DNA of 64,000 nucleotides from Gammaproteobacteria bacterium (GCA_020851975.1 JADZBS010000023.1:33294-97293); one strand, 5' to 3'. Counted from the stretch's first letter, positions 53,526-62,369 are shown. The notes: generated from the sequence alone by a model not told the origin. Numbers and translations are program-made.

Positions 53526-53643
53526 CGCTGGCAGCTCCCCGGCGGGCGTGTCGAGCCAGCGAGGCAGGAGCCGAGCGCCTGCGAGACCCGAGCGACCGGA
53601 GGGCAGGATGCCCGCAGGGAGCGTCCCGCCGGGGAGCTGCCAG
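53526..53643. repeat. Second inverted repeat in the recQ-uvrD gap
   Basis: CGCTGGCAGCTCCCCGGCGG plus G (53526-53546) is perfectly complementary to 53623-53643, leaving 76 bases between the arms. It is unrelated in sequence to family C. The 517-base recQ-uvrD gap thus consists of two long inverted repeats and a fragment. I see no credible gene in it. A degenerate tandem of ACGTTGCTCCTACACGTGG-like units lies at about 53722-53770. Confidence 0.7.
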
Positions 53644-53700
53644 CGGCGGCCGGGCGGTGAGGTTGAGGAGAGATAAAGGGAAGATCGCGAGAAGGGAAGA

Positions 53701-53721
53701 TCGCGACTGGCGTCGCTCCTA
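53701..53721. repeat. Partial copy of family C repeat upstream of uvrD
   Basis: These 21 bases (TCGCGACTGGCGTCGCTCCT plus A) are identical to the outer part of the right arm of the element at 53317-53405. The opposite arm is missing here, so this is a solo or decayed half-element about 100 bases before uvrD. Confidence 0.8.
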
Positions 53722-53820
53722 CACGTTGCTCCTACACGTGGTTCCTGAACGTTGCTGCCACACGTGGCGCCGGCACGAGGAAGCGGCTGTGGTGCGGGGC
53801 GGCGCTGGTAGAATTCGTCG

Positions 53821-55998
53821 ATGGACGTCACACCCATTCTCGCGCCTCTCAACGACGCGCAACGCGAAGCCGTCACTGCACCGCCCGGGCCCGTGCTCGT
53901 GGTGGCCGGAGCCGGCAGCGGCAAGACCCGTGTGCTCGTGCACCGCATCGCCTGGCTCATCCAGGTCGAGAACGCCTCGCCCCATGGCATCCTCGCAGTC
54001 ACCTTCACCAACAAGGCCGCGGCCGAGATGCGCAGCCGCATCGAGGCCCTGCTCGGCATTCCGGTCGCCAACCTCTGGGTCGGCACTTTCCACGGGCTCG
54101 CCCACCGGCTCCTGCGCCGTCACTGGCGCGAGGCCGGCCTGCCGCAGACCTTCCAGATCCTCGACTCCGAGGACCAGCAGCGACTCATCCGGCGGCTCCT
54201 CAAGGGCCTGGAACTCGACGAGAACACCTGGGTGCCGCGCGAGATCCAGTGGTTCATCAACAACCAGAAGGACGAAGGGCGGCGGCCCGACCAGCTGCGC
54301 GACGAGGGCGACACCAACCGCCGGCAGATGATCCACCTCTATCGCCTGTACCAGGACACCTGCGAACGCGCCGGGCTGGTGGATTTCGCCGAACTGCTGC
54401 TGCGCGCCCAGGAGCTGTGGGCAAAGAACCCGGGGCTGCTCGATACCTACCGGCGCCGCTTCCGGCACATCCTCGTCGACGAGTTCCAGGACACCAACGC
54501 CATCCAGTACGCGTGGCTGCGGCTGCTCGCCGGCGACACCGGCATGCCCTTCGCCGTGGGCGACGACGACCAGTCGATCTACCGCTGGCGCGGTGCCCGC
54601 ACCGAGCACCTCGCCCTGTTCCGGCGCGACTTCCCCGCCACGCGCGTGGTGAAGCTCGAACAGAACTACCGGTCCACCGGCACGATTCTCAAGGCGGCCA
54701 ACGCCCTGATCGCGCACAACAGCGCCCGCATCGGCAAGGAGCTCTGGACCGAGAGCGGCGAGGGCACGCCGATCCGCCTCTTCGGCGCCTACAACGAGCG
54801 CGAGGAGGCGCAGTTCATCGTCGAGCGCATCCGCACCTGGGTGGCCGGCGGGCACCGGCGCGCGGAAGCGGCCATCCTCTATCGCTCCAACGCCCAGTCA
54901 CGGGCGTTCGAAGAGGCGCTGCTCCACGCCGGCATGCCCTACCGCGTCTACGGCGGCCTGCGGTTCTTCGAGCGGGCCGAAATCAAGGACGCACTCGCCT
55001 ACCTGCGCCTGCTCGGCAATCGCGACGACGATCCGTCCTTCGAGCGGGTGGTCAACCTGCCGGTGCGGGGCATCGGTGCGCGCACCCTCGACGAGATCCG
55101 CAGCTATGCCCGCGCGAACGCCATCTCGCTGTGGCGCTCGGCCCAGTCGGCGGCCGGCGGTGTGCTGCCGGCCCGGGCGGCGGGCGCCGTCCACGAGTTC
55201 CTGGCCCTGGTCGATGCCATGGCCCGTGACACCGGCGGCGTGCCGCTGCACGAGCAGGTGGACCACGTGGTCCAGCGCAGCGGCCTGGTCGAGCACTTCC
55301 GCAAGGAGGTACGCGACCGCGCGGAGGCACGCATCGAGAACCTCGAGGAACTGGTGAGCGCCGCGCGCAGCTTCGACCCCGGCGAGGCCGAGGACGGCGA
55401 GGAGATGTCCGCGCTCGATGCCTTCCTCGCCCATGCCGCGCTCGAGGCGGGTGAGGCCGAGGGCAACGAATGGGACGACTGCGTGCAGTTGATGACCCTG
55501 CACTCGGCCAAGGGCCTGGAGTTCCCGCTGGTGTTCATCGCCGGCATGGAGGACGGCCTGTTTCCCCACCGCCGCACGCTGGAAGACGCCGACGGCCTGG
55601 AGGAGGAGCGCCGGCTCTGCTACGTCGGCGCCACGCGCGCCATGAGCGAGCTGTACCTGACGTATGCCGAGCAGCGCCGGCTGCACGGCGTGGACAGCGT
55701 CGGCTCACCGTCGCGCTTCATCAACGAGATACCCGCCGGGCTGATCGAGGAGGTGCGCCCGCGCGTGCGCATCTCGCGCCCGGTCTTCCGCCGGCCCGGG
55801 GAAGGTCTCGCCCAGGGCCGGATCGTCGATTCCGACCAGCCCGTGCGCCTCGGCCAGCGCGTGCGCCACGGCAAGTTCGGCGAAGGCATCGTGCTCAACT
55901 GCGAGGGCTCCGGCGCCCATGCCCGCGTCCAGGTGAACTTCGAACGCGGCGGGGCCAAGTGGCTGGTGATGTCCTACGCCAACCTGGAGCTGATGTAG
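53821..55998 (+). CDS. uvrD: DNA helicase II (UvrD)
   Basis: 725 residues, the length of UvrD. SF1A motifs: LNDAQREAVTAPPGPVLVVA with the Q-motif, GAGSGKTRVLVHRI (Walker A), AVTFTNKAAAEMRSRI, LVDEFQDTNAIQY (Walker B), VGDDDQSIYRWRGA, LEQNYRSTGTIL, LMTLHSAKGLEFPLVFIAGM and LCYVGATRAM. The C-terminus has the RVRHGKFGEGIVLNCEG Tudor-like segment that contacts RNA polymerase. It serves mismatch and nucleotide-excision repair. UvrD rather than Rep is favoured by this C-terminus. ATG 53821. Confidence 0.96.
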   Translation: MDVTPILAPLNDAQREAVTAPPGPVLVVAGAGSGKTRVLVHRIAWLIQVENASPHGILAVTFTNKAAAEMRSRIEALLGIPVANLWVGTFHGLAHRLLRRHWREAGLPQTFQILDSEDQQRLIRRLLKGLELDENTWVPREIQWFINNQKDEGRRPDQLRDEGDTNRRQMIHLYRLYQDTCERAGLVDFAELLLRAQELWAKNPGLLDTYRRRFRHILVDEFQDTNAIQYAWLRLLAGDTGMPFAVGDDDQSIYRWRGARTEHLALFRRDFPATRVVKLEQNYRSTGTILKAANALIAHNSARIGKELWTESGEGTPIRLFGAYNEREEAQFIVERIRTWVAGGHRRAEAAILYRSNAQSRAFEEALLHAGMPYRVYGGLRFFERAEIKDALAYLRLLGNRDDDPSFERVVNLPVRGIGARTLDEIRSYARANAISLWRSAQSAAGGVLPARAAGAVHEFLALVDAMARDTGGVPLHEQVDHVVQRSGLVEHFRKEVRDRAEARIENLEELVSAARSFDPGEAEDGEEMSALDAFLAHAALEAGEAEGNEWDDCVQLMTLHSAKGLEFPLVFIAGMEDGLFPHRRTLEDADGLEEERRLCYVGATRAMSELYLTYAEQRRLHGVDSVGSPSRFINEIPAGLIEEVRPRVRISRPVFRRPGEGLAQGRIVDSDQPVRLGQRVRHGKFGEGIVLNCEGSGAHARVQVNFERGGAKWLVMSYANLELM

Positions 55999-56011
55999 AC
56001 TTGCCGCGGCC

Positions 56012-57388
56012 ATGAAGATCATCATCCTCGGCGCCGGGCAGGTCGGCTCCACCGCTGCGCACCATCTGGCGCGGCAGGAGGCGAACGAGGTCACCATCGT
56101 CGACCAGGATCCGGCCATCCTGCGCGAACTGCAGGACCGGCTCGACGTGCGCACCGTCGTCGGCCACGCCGCCTACCCCGAGACGCTGGAAAGGGCGGGT
56201 GCCGCGACGAGCGACATGCTGATCGCGCTCACCAGCAGCGACGAGGTCAACATGGTCGCCTGCCAGGTGGGCCACACCCTGTTCCACATCGCCACGCGCA
56301 TCGCCCGCGTGCGCTCGGCCGAGTACATCGCGACCCCCGAGCTCTTCAGCCCCGAGGCCGTGCCGATCGACGTGCGCATCAGCCCGGAGCAGCTGGTGAC
56401 GCAGTACATCCAGCAGCTGATCCACTATCCGGGCTCCTTCCAGGTGCTCGATTTCGCCGATGGTCGCGCGCGGCTGGTCGGGGTGCGCACGCGCCGCGAC
56501 GGGCTGCTGGTCAACCAGCGGTTGCGGGACCTGAAGACCCACATCCCCAACGTGCAGGTGCGGGTGGCGGCCATCTACCGCGACGGCCAGGCGGTGCCGA
56601 CGGACGGCGACACGCTGATCCGCGAGAACGACGAGATCTTCTTCATCGCCGCCCGCAACGACATCCGCACCGTGATGGCCGAGATGCGCAAACTCGAGCC
56701 GCCCGTGCGCCGGGTGGTGATCGCCGGCGGCGGCAACATCGGCCTGCGGCTCGCCTCCACGCTGGAGCAGACCAACAACGTCAAGGTCATCGAGCGCGAC
56801 CGCGACCGCGCCCGGCGCATCGCCGAGCGCCTGTCGAAGGCGATCGTGCTCTCGGGCGACGCTGCCGACGAGGACCTGCTGCTCGAGGAGAACATCGATG
56901 CGGCGGATGTCTTCGTCGCCGTCACCAATGCCGACGAGGCCAACATCCTCTCGGCGATGCTCGCCAAGGATCTCGGCTGCAAGAAGGTCATGGCGCTGAT
57001 CAACCGGCCCTCGTACGCCGAGATGATGGAGAAGAGCACCATCGATGTGGCCATCTCGCCGCAGCAGATCACCATCGGCACGCTGCTCGCGCTGGCGCGC
57101 AAGGGCGACATGGCCAAGGTGCACTCGCTGCGCCGAGGACATGCCGAGGCAATCGAAGCAGTGGCGCACGGCACGGCCGAGACCTCGCGCGTGGTCGGCC
57201 GGCGCATCGAGCAGATCCAGCTGCCGCCCGGGGCCAGCATCAACGTGATCGTGCGCGAGGACCAGGTCATGGCCGCCCACCACGACACCCTCGTGAAGGC
57301 CGACGACCACGTCGTCCTGTTCCTGACCGACCGCCGTCAGGTGGACCAGGTGCAGCGCCTGTTTCAGCCCCCCGGGCGCTTCAGGTAG
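56012..57388 (+). CDS. trkA: Trk potassium uptake system NAD-binding protein TrkA
   Basis: 458 residues. It has two RCK modules: the first Rossmann site IILGAGQVGSTAAHHLA and the second VVIAGGGNIGLRLASTLE, each followed by a TrkA-C regulatory domain. The cytoplasmic ring of TrkA gates the TrkH channel in response to NAD(H) or ATP/ADP. trkH follows 9 bases later, as an operon. Confidence 0.97.
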   Translation: MKIIILGAGQVGSTAAHHLARQEANEVTIVDQDPAILRELQDRLDVRTVVGHAAYPETLERAGAATSDMLIALTSSDEVNMVACQVGHTLFHIATRIARVRSAEYIATPELFSPEAVPIDVRISPEQLVTQYIQQLIHYPGSFQVLDFADGRARLVGVRTRRDGLLVNQRLRDLKTHIPNVQVRVAAIYRDGQAVPTDGDTLIRENDEIFFIAARNDIRTVMAEMRKLEPPVRRVVIAGGGNIGLRLASTLEQTNNVKVIERDRDRARRIAERLSKAIVLSGDAADEDLLLEENIDAADVFVAVTNADEANILSAMLAKDLGCKKVMALINRPSYAEMMEKSTIDVAISPQQITIGTLLALARKGDMAKVHSLRRGHAEAIEAVAHGTAETSRVVGRRIEQIQLPPGASINVIVREDQVMAAHHDTLVKADDHVVLFLTDRRQVDQVQRLFQPPGRFR

Positions 57389-57397
57389 CCGACGGCC

Positions 57398-58849
57398 GTG
57401 CACGTCAAGGCTGTCCAGCAGATCCTCGGGCTGCTGCTGATGCTTTTCAGCCTGACGATGCTGCCGCCGGTATTCGTCTCCGCCTGGTATCACGACGGCT
57501 CGGCACCCGCGTTCGTGTCCGGCTTCCTGGTGACACTGCTGACCGGCATCGCCATCTGGGCGCCGGTCCGGCGCGAGGGCAGGGAACTGCGCACGCGCGA
57601 CGGCTTCCTCGTCGTCGCCGGCTTCTGGACGCTGCTCGGGCTGTTCGGCGCAGCACCGCTGGTATTCGTGGCGCAACCGAGCCTGACGCTGACCGACGCG
57701 GTATTCGAAGCCGTGTCGGGCCTGACCACGACAGGCGCCACGGTGATCGTCGGCCTCGACCGGCTCGCCCCGGCGATCCTCTACTACCGGGCGCAGCTGC
57801 ACTGGTTGGGCGGCATGGGCATCGTGGTGCTCGCCGTTGCCGTGCTGCCGATGCTCGGCGTCGGCGGTGCCCAGCTCTACCGCGCCGAGACACCCGGCGC
57901 CGTGAAGGACACCCGGCTCACACCGCGCATCACCGAGACCGCCAAGGCGCTGTGGTACGTGTACCTCGGCCTCACCATCGCCTGCACGCTGGCATTCTGG
58001 GCGGCCGGCATGACGCTCTTCGACGCCGTGTGCCATGCCTTTTCCACGCTGGCCACCGGCGGATTCTCCACCCACGACGCGAGCCTCGGTTTCTTCGCCA
58101 GCCCGCTGATCGACGTGATCGCCATCGTCTTCATGGTGCTCGCCGGCGCCAACTTCTCGCTGCATTTCCTCGTGTGGCAGTCGCGCAGCCTGCGCAACTA
58201 CGGTCGCGACCCGGAATTCCGGGCCTATCTGGTCATCCTCGCCGGGGCGGGCCTGTTCATCGCCGCCTACCTGCTGCTGTCAGGCCACCACGATCATCCG
58301 GGACGCGCCGCCCTCGACGCCGCATTCACGGTCATCTCGATCATGACCACGACGGGGTTCACCACCAGCGACTTCTCGCTCTGGCCCGGTCTGCTGCCGG
58401 TCCTGCTCGTGTTCATCATGTTCATCGGCGGCTGCGGCGGATCCACTACCGGTGGCATCAAGGTCATGCGCTGGCTGCTGCTTTATCGCCAGGGCCACCG
58501 CGAAGTCGTGCGCCTGATCCATCCGGCTGCCGAGCTTCCGGTACGGCTCGGCGACACCGTGGTGCCGCAGCGCGTGGTCGACGGCGTGTGGGGCTTCTTT
58601 GCGGTCTACGTGGTGCTGTTCAGCACGATGATGCTGATGCTGCTCGGCACCGGCGTCGACCAGGTCACGGCCTTTTCTGCGATCGCGACCAGTCTGAACA
58701 ACGTCGGCCCGGGCCTCGGAACCGTGGTCTCGAACTTCACCGCCTTCGAAGCCGTGGACAAGTGGGTCTGCGTGGTCGCGATGCTGCTCGGGCGCCTGGA
58801 GATCTTCACGCTGTTCGTGCTGATCTCGCCGGCCTTCTGGCGGCGCTGA
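57398..58849 (+). CDS. trkH: Trk potassium uptake membrane subunit TrkH
   Basis: 483 residues; starts at GTG 57398. It has four membrane-pore-membrane repeats with selectivity-loop segments such as VSGLTTTGATV, FSTLATGGFST, ISIMTTTGFTT and ATSLNNVGPGL, the single Gly in each forming the filter. GGCGGSTTGGIKVMRW precedes the third core helix region. It transports K+ with TrkA. It is followed four bases later by a TPR gene. Confidence 0.97.
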   Translation: MHVKAVQQILGLLLMLFSLTMLPPVFVSAWYHDGSAPAFVSGFLVTLLTGIAIWAPVRREGRELRTRDGFLVVAGFWTLLGLFGAAPLVFVAQPSLTLTDAVFEAVSGLTTTGATVIVGLDRLAPAILYYRAQLHWLGGMGIVVLAVAVLPMLGVGGAQLYRAETPGAVKDTRLTPRITETAKALWYVYLGLTIACTLAFWAAGMTLFDAVCHAFSTLATGGFSTHDASLGFFASPLIDVIAIVFMVLAGANFSLHFLVWQSRSLRNYGRDPEFRAYLVILAGAGLFIAAYLLLSGHHDHPGRAALDAAFTVISIMTTTGFTTSDFSLWPGLLPVLLVFIMFIGGCGGSTTGGIKVMRWLLLYRQGHREVVRLIHPAAELPVRLGDTVVPQRVVDGVWGFFAVYVVLFSTMMLMLLGTGVDQVTAFSAIATSLNNVGPGLGTVVSNFTAFEAVDKWVCVVAMLLGRLEIFTLFVLISPAFWRR

Positions 58850-58853
58850 GCCC

Positions 58854-59192
58854 ATGAGCCGGGTGGCGGCACTCGAAGCGCTGCTGGCCGGAGGCAAGGA
58901 CAGCCCCCTGTTGCGCTTCTCGCTCGGCACCGAGTACCTCGCCGGCGGCGATGCCGCCGCCGCCCTGCCCCATCTGCAGGCGGCCGTGCGCCAGGATCCG
59001 GATCACTCGGCGGCCTGGAAGGCGCTCGGTCGCGCGGCGGTCGCACTCGACGACACGGCACTCGCCCGGGACGCGTTCGAGCAGGGCATCGCTGCGGCAT
59101 CCCGCCGTGGCGACCGGCAGGCGGAAAAGGAAATGCGCGTGTTCCTGCGCCGGCTCGGCGAGAAGCCGGATCAGATCGTTCCACGCCCGTAG
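58854..59192 (+). CDS. Small tetratricopeptide-repeat protein
   Basis: 112 residues. About two TPR units can be read (LLRFSLGTEYLAGGDAAAAL with LPHLQAAVRQDPDHSAAW, then ALGRAAVALDDTALARDAFE), followed by a charged C-terminal helix (RQAEKEMRVFLRRLGE). It is a scaffold-type protein with no enzymatic motif. It is coupled to trkH by a four-base gap, so co-transcription is likely, but a function in potassium uptake is not indicated. Its end abuts the broken PIN gene on the other strand. Confidence 0.75.
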   Translation: MSRVAALEALLAGGKDSPLLRFSLGTEYLAGGDAAAALPHLQAAVRQDPDHSAAWKALGRAAVALDDTALARDAFEQGIAAASRRGDRQAEKEMRVFLRRLGEKPDQIVPRP

Positions 59193-59198
59193 TCGAGC

Positions 59199-59490
59199 CG
59201 AGCACCTGATCATCGTCGGGGTCGCGGCTGACGGGGGCCGGTAGCGGCTGCGATTCGGCCAGGACGGTGAGGCGGCGGTAGTCCTCGACCAGGCCGGAAG
59301 CCGACAGGCCGGCGCGCTGGATGCGCCGGGCGAACTTGCCGCGAGCGATGACCTCGGCGAGTTCGGCGAGCAGCACGAGGCTGGTATGCAGTGTGATGCT
59401 CTGTTCGCGCGCGGCATCGATGATCTGGCGCGGCGGCCCCTGCCAGAGCAGCCCCGAGACGACGGTATTGGTGTCAGCGACGATCCGCAC
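59199..59490 (-). pseudogene. PIN-domain toxin, C-terminally truncated remnant
   Basis: The first 97 residues match PIN toxins (COG1569 type): MRIVADTNTVVSGLLWQGPP with the first catalytic Asp, LLAELAEVIARGKFARRI, and SRDPDDDQVLG. After DQVLG the expected strand with DLIVSGDxDLL and the last catalytic acid is missing. The frame instead runs on antisense through the TPR and trkH genes as Pro/Arg-rich noise to 58606. The break coincides with the end of the TPR gene, so a deletion joining the two is likely. Without the final acidic residue it should be inactive as an RNase. It overlaps its antitoxin gene by 17 bases. Confidence 0.7.
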
Positions 59491-59725
59491 GGGCGCGGCG
59501 CTCGGCGCGCACGGCGTCGATCTCGGCCTGGATCTCGTCGCTGCTCATCGGAGGCTCATCGAGGGCATCGAGCCGCTTGACGGCTTCGCCGAGGCGCTGT
59601 GCAGCCTCGGAGCGCGCCTGGGCGTCGCGCTTTTCCAGGAAATCCACGAAATCCTCGACCTTGGCCTGGCGCTCGGGTGGCAGGCGCTGGAGCTTGTCGA
59701 TCAGGGTGCGGGTGTTGACGTTCAT
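59474..59725 (-). CDS. Antitoxin partner of the PIN toxin remnant (DUF2281-like)
   Basis: 83 residues from ATG 59725 (MNVNTRTLIDKLQRLPPERQ); an in-frame GTG at 59734 is possible. The N-terminus LIDKLQRLPPERQAKVEDFV resembles DUF2281-type antitoxins, followed by a long charged helix (KRDAQARSEAAQRLGEAVKR) and an acidic toxin-binding tail (EPPMSSDEIQAEIDAVRAER). It lies directly upstream of the PIN gene with overlapping ends, the standard antitoxin-toxin order. Without an intact toxin it is an orphan here. Confidence 0.7.
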   Translation of the reverse strand: MNVNTRTLIDKLQRLPPERQAKVEDFVDFLEKRDAQARSEAAQRLGEAVKRLDALDEPPMSSDEIQAEIDAVRAERRARADRR

Positions 59726-59730
59726 AGGCG

Positions 59731-59847
59731 TCACGCGGTCGTGGAGAGGCGGCGGTTCTTGATCGGGGCGTTGGCCATGAGCCGATCCAGCAGTGGGGCG
59801 ATGGACGGCAGTGTAGGGCCGGATTCTGGGAAGACCTGGGTGTGCAT
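59731..59847 (-). CDS. Possible 38-residue leader ORF before the antitoxin
   Basis: ATG 59847 opens a 38-codon frame (MHTQVFPESGPTLPSIAPLL, then DRLMANAPIKNRRLSTTA) whose TGA overlaps the GTG alternative start of the antitoxin (GTGA). Codon third positions are mostly G or C, as in real genes nearby. There is no homology I recognise and no clear ribosome site, so this may be chance. The rest of the roughly 250-base gap to 59991 shows nothing else. Confidence 0.25.
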   Translation of the reverse strand: MHTQVFPESGPTLPSIAPLLDRLMANAPIKNRRLSTTA

Positions 59848-59990
59848 CGTGCGGGCCCTTTGTGCGCTATAGGCAATGCCTACAATATCCGCTCACCTCA
59901 CCGGTTGGCCATAGCGGGTCGAAAGATCCCGATGGTAGCCCCGAAGTGTCCTACGTTCCGTGGGAAGTTCAGGCCTCGCCCCGCCGCGGC

Positions 59991-61295
59991 TCAGTCGAGG
60001 ACGATGTCGAGCAGGCGTCCGTCGCGCTTGGCGATGCGGCCTGACTTCATGACAAAGTCGACCTGCTCGAGCACGGCGATGTCCTGCAGCGGGCTGCCCT
60101 TCACCGCAATGATGTCGGCGAGCCGGCCCGGGGTGAGCGTGCCCACTTCGTCGGCGATCCTGAACAACCGTGCCGTATTGACGGTGGCCGCGACGATGGC
60201 CTGCTCCGGCGCCATGCCGGCGCGCACCATGTAGGAGAACTCCTTCGCCGCGAACCGGTGCGGGATACCGCCGACATCGGTGCCGAAGGCGATCGGCACG
60301 CCGATCGCCAGGGCCCGCTCGAAGGCGCGGTACTTCTCGCGGTAGTCGCGCGCCGGCCCTGGCCGCTCGGCGATGCTGAAGGTCGGCACCAGGTAGATGC
60401 CCTTCGCCTTCATGAGCTTCAGCGTGGCATCGTCGGCGCCGAAGCCGTGATCCACCGAGTCCACGCCGGCACGCACGGCATCGGCGATGGCGTTGCCGGC
60501 GTAGGCGTGGGTTCCCACCGGCATCCCCAGTTGATGGGCGGCCTCCACCGTGGCCTGCATCTCCTCGAAGAAGAAGGTCTGCTCGGTGCCGGTGGCATCG
60601 TGGAAGCCCCCGGTCGCCATCATCTTGATGACGTTGGAGCCGAGCTTCTTCTGCATGCGCACCGCCCGGCGACAGCTTTCCGGACCGTTGCACAGGGCCG
60701 AAGCGGCCGTGTCGCCAGGCTTGGGGTCGGTCTGGCTCATGTCGCCGTGGCCCCCTGGGGCCGTGATCGGATTGCCGGCGGCGAGAATGCGTGGACCGAT
60801 GAACTTGCCGGCATTGATCCAGTCGCGCACGGCGAACATCGGCAGCGGGCCCGACGCCTGCTCGCGGACGGTGGTGAACCCGGCCCCGAGCGTGGTGCGG
60901 GCATTGCGCAGGGTCCAGAGCGTGAGGTCTTCGCTGGTCATCTTGTCCGCCTTCTTGGGCGGATGGTCGCCGCCCGACCACATGAGGTGGCTGTGGGCAT
61001 CCATCAGGCCAGGCAGGACGAAACGATCGGCGAGATCGACGACTTCCACCGCCGCGCCTGCCGGTACCCCGGCTGCCGCTGCATCGAGCAGCCCGGCGTG
61101 CACCGCAACGATGCGCTGGCCGCTGACCACGACCGTCTGGTGGCGCAGCGGCGGCTTGCCCGGTTCGGCGAGCAGCTCGCCGGCGTGGATGACGACGAAC
61201 GGTCCCGCGGCCGGTGGCGCAGCATCGGTCGCCGCCCCCGACGGCATCGTCACCAGACCGAACAGGATTCCCCACCAGCCGATCGTCATGCGCAT
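59991..61295 (-). CDS. Secreted metal-dependent amidohydrolase (imidazolonepropionase/prolidase-like)
   Basis: 434 residues with a signal peptide (WWGILFGLVTMPSGAATDA). Amidohydrolase motifs: VLPGLMDAHSHLMWSGG (HxH), IKMMATGGFH (bridging Lys region), GMPVGTHAYAGN (His), DSVDHGFGADD (His) and IPIAFGTDVGG-like PIAFGTDVGG (Asp). This set fits the family of periplasmic Xaa-Pro or Xaa-Arg dipeptidase-like enzymes with two metals. The physiological substrate is not clear. Start ATG 61295 follows GGGAG by five bases; another ATG lies two codons later. It is monocistronic. Confidence 0.85.
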   Translation of the reverse strand: MRMTIGWWGILFGLVTMPSGAATDAAPPAAGPFVVIHAGELLAEPGKPPLRHQTVVVSGQRIVAVHAGLLDAAAAGVPAGAAVEVVDLADRFVLPGLMDAHSHLMWSGGDHPPKKADKMTSEDLTLWTLRNARTTLGAGFTTVREQASGPLPMFAVRDWINAGKFIGPRILAAGNPITAPGGHGDMSQTDPKPGDTAASALCNGPESCRRAVRMQKKLGSNVIKMMATGGFHDATGTEQTFFFEEMQATVEAAHQLGMPVGTHAYAGNAIADAVRAGVDSVDHGFGADDATLKLMKAKGIYLVPTFSIAERPGPARDYREKYRAFERALAIGVPIAFGTDVGGIPHRFAAKEFSYMVRAGMAPEQAIVAATVNTARLFRIADEVGTLTPGRLADIIAVKGSPLQDIAVLEQVDFVMKSGRIAKRDGRLLDIVLD

Positions 61296-61371
61296 CACTT
61301 GCTCCCTTCGCAGCGTCACGCCAGGCGCCGGATCATAGCAACACCGCCGCGGCCCTGCGGCCCCGAACGGC

Positions 61372-61659
61372 TCAGCGGTCGGGTCGATCGATCAGGGCGC
61401 GCTTGGCGGCCACCGGCAACTGCTTGATGGCGTATTCGCGCCGCAGGGCCGCCGCCCGATCGGCCACCGGCTCGACGCGCACCAGGCGCACGGGCAGGCG
61501 GCTCCTCGTATAGCGCGCACCCCGGCCGGCGTTGTGCTGTGCCAGGCGTGCGGCGGCATCCCGGGCGACGCCGGTGTAGAGCGAGCCGTCGGCGCACTCG
61601 ACCACGTAGACGTACCAGCCTCGTACAGCGATGTCCGACGCCGGCTCCGGTGCCGTCAT
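61372..61659 (-). CDS. GIY-YIG nuclease superfamily protein
   Basis: 95 residues. WYVYVVECADGSLYTGVARD contains the YVY and LYTG forms of the GIY-YIG signature; then RLAQHNAGRGARYTRSRLPV and the Glu-containing RREYAIKQLPVAAKRALID. It belongs to the YhbQ/SLX1-like UPF0213 group of single-domain proteins; nuclease activity in this group is doubtful or weak. Its start overlaps the stop of the upstream membrane-protein gene by four bases. Confidence 0.92.
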   Translation of the reverse strand: MTAPEPASDIAVRGWYVYVVECADGSLYTGVARDAAARLAQHNAGRGARYTRSRLPVRLVRVEPVADRAAALRREYAIKQLPVAAKRALIDRPDR

Positions 61660-62369
61660 GGCGGCGGTGGCGCCGCGGTGAGCACGCCGACCTGCCGGCG
61701 TGCCTCGAGCGCGATGCCGGCAAAGGCGAGCGTCAGGCCCAGGTACGGCGGCAAGGGGCCGAGGGCGGCCGGCAGCAGCAGGAGCACCGCGCCAGCGAGG
61801 ACAGCTCCGAGGAGCCCCGCCCGGCGCTCCTGCCGCCAGATCCCGGCGCCGAGGGCCACCCAGCCGGTGAGCACCGCCAGGAGCACGACGTCGACACCCG
61901 GACCGGCTGCACTGGATGGCTCGGCTCCACCGCAGGACAGGGCCGGCGGCACCGACCGGGCGTACCACAGCACGTCCTGCCAGCACGCCGGCTGCAGCGC
62001 CCGCCAGCGCCACAGGTCGACCAGCCCGTACACCAGCAGCGCCGCCGCGAACAGGCACACGGCGCCGTGGCCCCAGTCGATACGTGCCCAGCCATGGCCG
62101 AGCCGGCGCGCGAGGGTGGCCATGGTGTAGAGCGACAGCGGGCAGGCGAATGCCGCGACGAGCTTCGGCAGGGTGTAGAGGGCCAGGAGGTCCGGCCCCG
62201 CGCCGAGCCGGTTGCCGGCGCCGGCACACAGTGTCTCGAGCACCACGGCACCGAGGCTCGCCACGCAGAACAGCAGCAGGGTCGAGCGCGTGGCGGCCCA
62301 CGCGAGGCCCGCATACAGCGCCACCGCGCCACCGGCGATGGCGACGACGATCAGCAGAACGGAGTACAT
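61656..62369 (-). CDS. Polytopic membrane protein of unknown function
   Basis: 237 residues with about seven hydrophobic helices, beginning MYSVLLIVVAIAGGAVALYA and including ALYTLPKLVAAFACPLSLYT, HGAVCLFAAALLVYGLVDLW and VDVVLLAVLTGWVALGAGIW. The loop CWQDVLWYARSVPPALSCGG carries two Cys that might pair outside the cytoplasm. I recognise no family. It is coupled to the GIY-YIG gene by an ATGA overlap. Its 5' side faces the HU gene, divergent, with about 196 bases between. Confidence 0.7.
   Translation of the reverse strand: MYSVLLIVVAIAGGAVALYAGLAWAATRSTLLLFCVASLGAVVLETLCAGAGNRLGAGPDLLALYTLPKLVAAFACPLSLYTMATLARRLGHGWARIDWGHGAVCLFAAALLVYGLVDLWRWRALQPACWQDVLWYARSVPPALSCGGAEPSSAAGPGVDVVLLAVLTGWVALGAGIWRQERRAGLLGAVLAGAVLLLLPAALGPLPPYLGLTLAFAGIALEARRQVGVLTAAPPPP

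Noticed and set aside
53410..53700. Short open frames in the recQ-uvrD gap
   Set aside because: They are Arg/Ser/Pro-rich, overlap inverted repeats and have no ribosome sites or similarity.
58606..59198. Extended C-terminus of the PIN frame as a real domain
   Set aside because: This part is antisense to trkH and the TPR gene, Pro/Arg-rich and unlike any PIN C-terminus.
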